Below are positions 62,474 through 64,000 of a DNA stretch of 64,000 bases, piece by piece. The notes beneath the pieces are model-generated. The model was not told where the DNA came from, did not search any database, and worked only from the letters and a program-made list of their open reading frames with translations. A program made the translations under genes and the position numbers. Numbering within the stretch: position 1 is the stretch's first letter; each line of letters begins with the position of its first letter. The DNA is taken from contig JAHBXV010000013.1 in the NCBI GenBank assembly GCA_019636285.1, positions 1-64,000 of the forward strand, in the 5' to 3' direction. Source of the stretch: Planctomycetaceae bacterium (GTDB lineage Bacteria; Planctomycetota; Planctomycetia; Planctomycetales; Planctomycetaceae).

Positions 62474-63271
62474 TCAGGGAAGTTTGACCTCGAACAACGT
62501 CGGCCAGTTCTTTCCCGTGACAAACAGCCGTTTTGCCTGCGGATCCCAGGCAATCCCGTTCAGCACATGTTCCCGGTTACGCCGCAAGCGGGGATAGAGC
62601 TGTCCGGCGTCCAGCCAGCCCAGGACCCGGCCATCGCTCGGATCGATGCGGACGATGCGGTCGTTGTACCAGATGTTCGCGAGAATCTCGCCGTTGACGT
62701 ATTCCAGTTCGTTCAGCTTCTCGACGTTCCCCCGCAAGCCATGCACGGTGATCCGGCGGACGGTTTCAAACGTCTTGGGATCGATAAATCGCAGCGTCGC
62801 CGATCCGTCACTTTGAATGAGGTGAGTGCCGTCCGAGGTCAGCCCCCAGCCCTCGCCGCTGTAGCGATAGTGTCCAAGCGGTTGGAACTCGCGAGCGTCG
62901 TAGACAAGAGCTACCCGTTCCTTCCAAGTCAGCTGATAAATGCGGCCATCATGGATGGCGATCCCTTCACCGAAGAGTTCCTTGTCAAGCGGCCGCGATC
63001 GCAGAACTTTCCCGGTTGCCAGTTCGACTTCCCGCAACTCCGAAGTTCCATACTGCCCGGTCCCTTCAATCAACCGTCCTTCATAAAAGGCCAGCCCTTG
63101 TGTAAAGGCTTCCCTGTCGTGTGGGAACTGGCCGATCGCTTCCAGAACCACAACCGGCTCGGTGGGTCGACGCAGAAACGGAGCGGCGGCCAGCCAGCCG
63201 ACGGAAATCGCTCCGACCGCGATGATGAGGGCGACGAGCGGCAACAGGCGTCGACGCAAAGACAAAGCCAT
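62474..63271 (-). CDS. Glutaminyl-peptide cyclotransferase (plant-type beta-propeller)
   Basis: 265 aa. An N-terminal membrane anchor or signal (RRRLLPLVALIIAVGAISVGWLA) is followed by a propeller of the kind seen in plant-type glutaminyl cyclases: FPHDREAFTQGLAFYEGRLIEGTGQYGTSELREVELATGKVL, FGEGIAIHDGRIYQLTWKE, GEGWGLTSDGTHLIQSDGSATL, KLNELEYVNGEILANIWYNDRIVRIDP, EHVLNGIAWDPQAKRLFVTGK. The enzyme makes N-terminal pyroglutamate on exported peptides. AGGAAGG precedes the ATG at 63271. The family 3 repeat follows upstream. Confidence 0.92.
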   Translation of the reverse strand: MALSLRRRLLPLVALIIAVGAISVGWLAAAPFLRRPTEPVVVLEAIGQFPHDREAFTQGLAFYEGRLIEGTGQYGTSELREVELATGKVLRSRPLDKELFGEGIAIHDGRIYQLTWKERVALVYDAREFQPLGHYRYSGEGWGLTSDGTHLIQSDGSATLRFIDPKTFETVRRITVHGLRGNVEKLNELEYVNGEILANIWYNDRIVRIDPSDGRVLGWLDAGQLYPRLRRNREHVLNGIAWDPQAKRLFVTGKNWPTLFEVKLP

Positions 63272-63306
63272 GTGAACAGCCTTCCTGGCTCCAAACAGAT
63301 GAGCCT

Positions 63307-63382
63307 CCGTCAAAACCCGGTTGGCGGCCCGGAAACCTCTACAAACTCAGGAGTATCTTGGACGTCCAGAGGGTTTTGACGG
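63307..63382. repeat. 76-bp palindromic repeat, family 3, copy 2
   Basis: CCGTCAAAACCC and GGGTTTTGACGG are perfect 12-bp arms. Length and inner borders match copy 1 at 688-763 (read on the opposite strand). It lies between the cyclotransferase gene and the SGNH-like gene. Confidence 0.75.
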
Positions 63383-63473
63383 TACGACAGATGTCAAACT
63401 GCGGCAATCATTGCTACGTTCCAGAGCTTGGGGGTCGATCCGAACGAGCCCGGGAATAAGCGGCAAATCTCGT

Positions 63474-64000
63474 TTACTGTGCCAGCTCGTCGGGACCGCG
63501 TCCAGACGCGTTTGGCGTTTGCCACAAATCGGCCAGCAACCCGTTTTTCAAGGCATCCGCCGCGATCGCATGCGCTCGCGCATTCGGGTGCGCGTCGAAC
63601 CGGTTGACCACCAGTCCCTCGTCGCGATGTGGCAGCAGGGCGTCGGTCAAGTCCTGAAAGGGGATCCCTCGTTCGGCGCTAAACTTCGCAACCACCGATC
63701 TCGCGTCGTCAAAAGTGGTGTCTTCACCAAGCTGCTGCAGAAATGGGAACAGAACGACGCGCAGCTCGATCTGGTGCTTTTCGCACAAAGACTGGAGTTT
63801 CTGTAGGTCCGCCGCCATTCGCTGCCAGGGTTCGCCCTGATAGTAATCCGCCAGAAATCCGTAGTAGTCGCGGGCCTCGGGAATCGAAGCAATGCTCGCG
63901 CGGTAGTACAGCATGTTCGGAAAGTAGGTCGACCGCAGGAGAGCCGTTCGCGGTTCCAGGCCGGCCAGTTGCTCGTACATTTTCATGTGGTTGGAATGGT
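63474..64000 (-). CDS. SGNH-hydrolase-like protein, C-terminal part (5' end outside the window)
   Basis: The minus frame is open from the stop at 63474 to the window edge, so only the C-terminal 174 residues or so are visible. The visible part has HMKMYEQLAGLEPRTALLRSTYFPNMLYYR, LRVVLFPFLQQLGEDTTFDD, FQDLTDALLPHRDEGLVVNRFDAHPNARAHAIAADAL. The DAHPNARAH segment fits the Asp-X-X-His block of SGNH/GDSL esterases, with His following a short gap. Active-site Ser and the first blocks lie outside the window. An ATG at 63986 is internal, not the start. Confidence 0.65.
   Translation of the reverse strand, partial: HSNHMKMYEQLAGLEPRTALLRSTYFPNMLYYRASIASIPEARDYYGFLADYYQGEPWQRMAADLQKLQSLCEKHQIELRVVLFPFLQQLGEDTTFDDARSVVAKFSAERGIPFQDLTDALLPHRDEGLVVNRFDAHPNARAHAIAADALKNGLLADLWQTPNASGRGPDELAQ

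Overview
The window looks like chromosomal DNA of a Planctomycetota bacterium. The sequence is GC-rich. It carries two pairs of DUF1549/DUF1553 cytochrome-domain proteins with DUF1501 proteins, an ECF sigma factor paired with a membrane Ser/Thr kinase, many secreted proteins of unknown function, and a beta-RFAP synthase of the tetrahydromethanopterin pathway. I cannot name a species. I see no rRNA, tRNA, CRISPR array, transposase or phage gene.

Layout. 1-7 kb: the start of a membrane protein (cut by the left edge), a PpiC-type isomerase, a secreted mono-haem protein, a DsbD-like thiol reductant conduit and a DUF420 membrane protein. 7-12 kb: an AAA ATPase, larB (preceded by a structured leader), and an orphan ExbB with a lipoprotein. 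11.7-16.6 kb, minus strand: beta-RFAP synthase, then the conserved order rpsB-tsf-pyrH-frr, here with wide gaps. 17-21 kb, plus strand: a small haem protein, a terminator, and a tight chain of EVE protein, UPF0104 membrane protein, pdxA and a class IV aminotransferase. 21-29.5 kb: an EF-hand protein, a peroxiredoxin, a secreted protein with a repeated GW module, a three-gene sugar ABC transporter, and a Lys/Glu-rich exported protein.

29.8-42.2 kb, all minus strand: a probable operon of an exported FlgG-like protein, ECF sigma factor, anti-sigma-like protein, coiled-coil protein, DUF1549/DUF1553 protein and DUF1501 protein, plus a second PSD1-DUF1501 pair. 42.4-49.2 kb, plus strand: a small Cys protein, a sigma factor with a kinase, a glycosyltransferase, a YjbQ protein and an M3 peptidase.

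49.4-60.7 kb: seven plus-strand genes, four of which overlap end to end. They encode ExbB, ExbD, a zinc-ribbon-ExbD fusion, an FHA/beta-propeller membrane protein, a family 5 solute-binding protein with a helical extension, a secreted protein and a DUF11-like membrane protein. This is my best candidate for an undescribed energised envelope system. 60.8-64 kb: a small membrane protein, mog, a nitroreductase, a glutaminyl-peptide cyclotransferase and the end of an SGNH-like protein.

The intergenic spaces hold at least three families of short palindromic repeats: a 78-bp family (four copies plus a variant), a 76-bp family (two copies) and a 71-74-bp family (two copies). They have the structure of non-autonomous mobile or REP-like elements.
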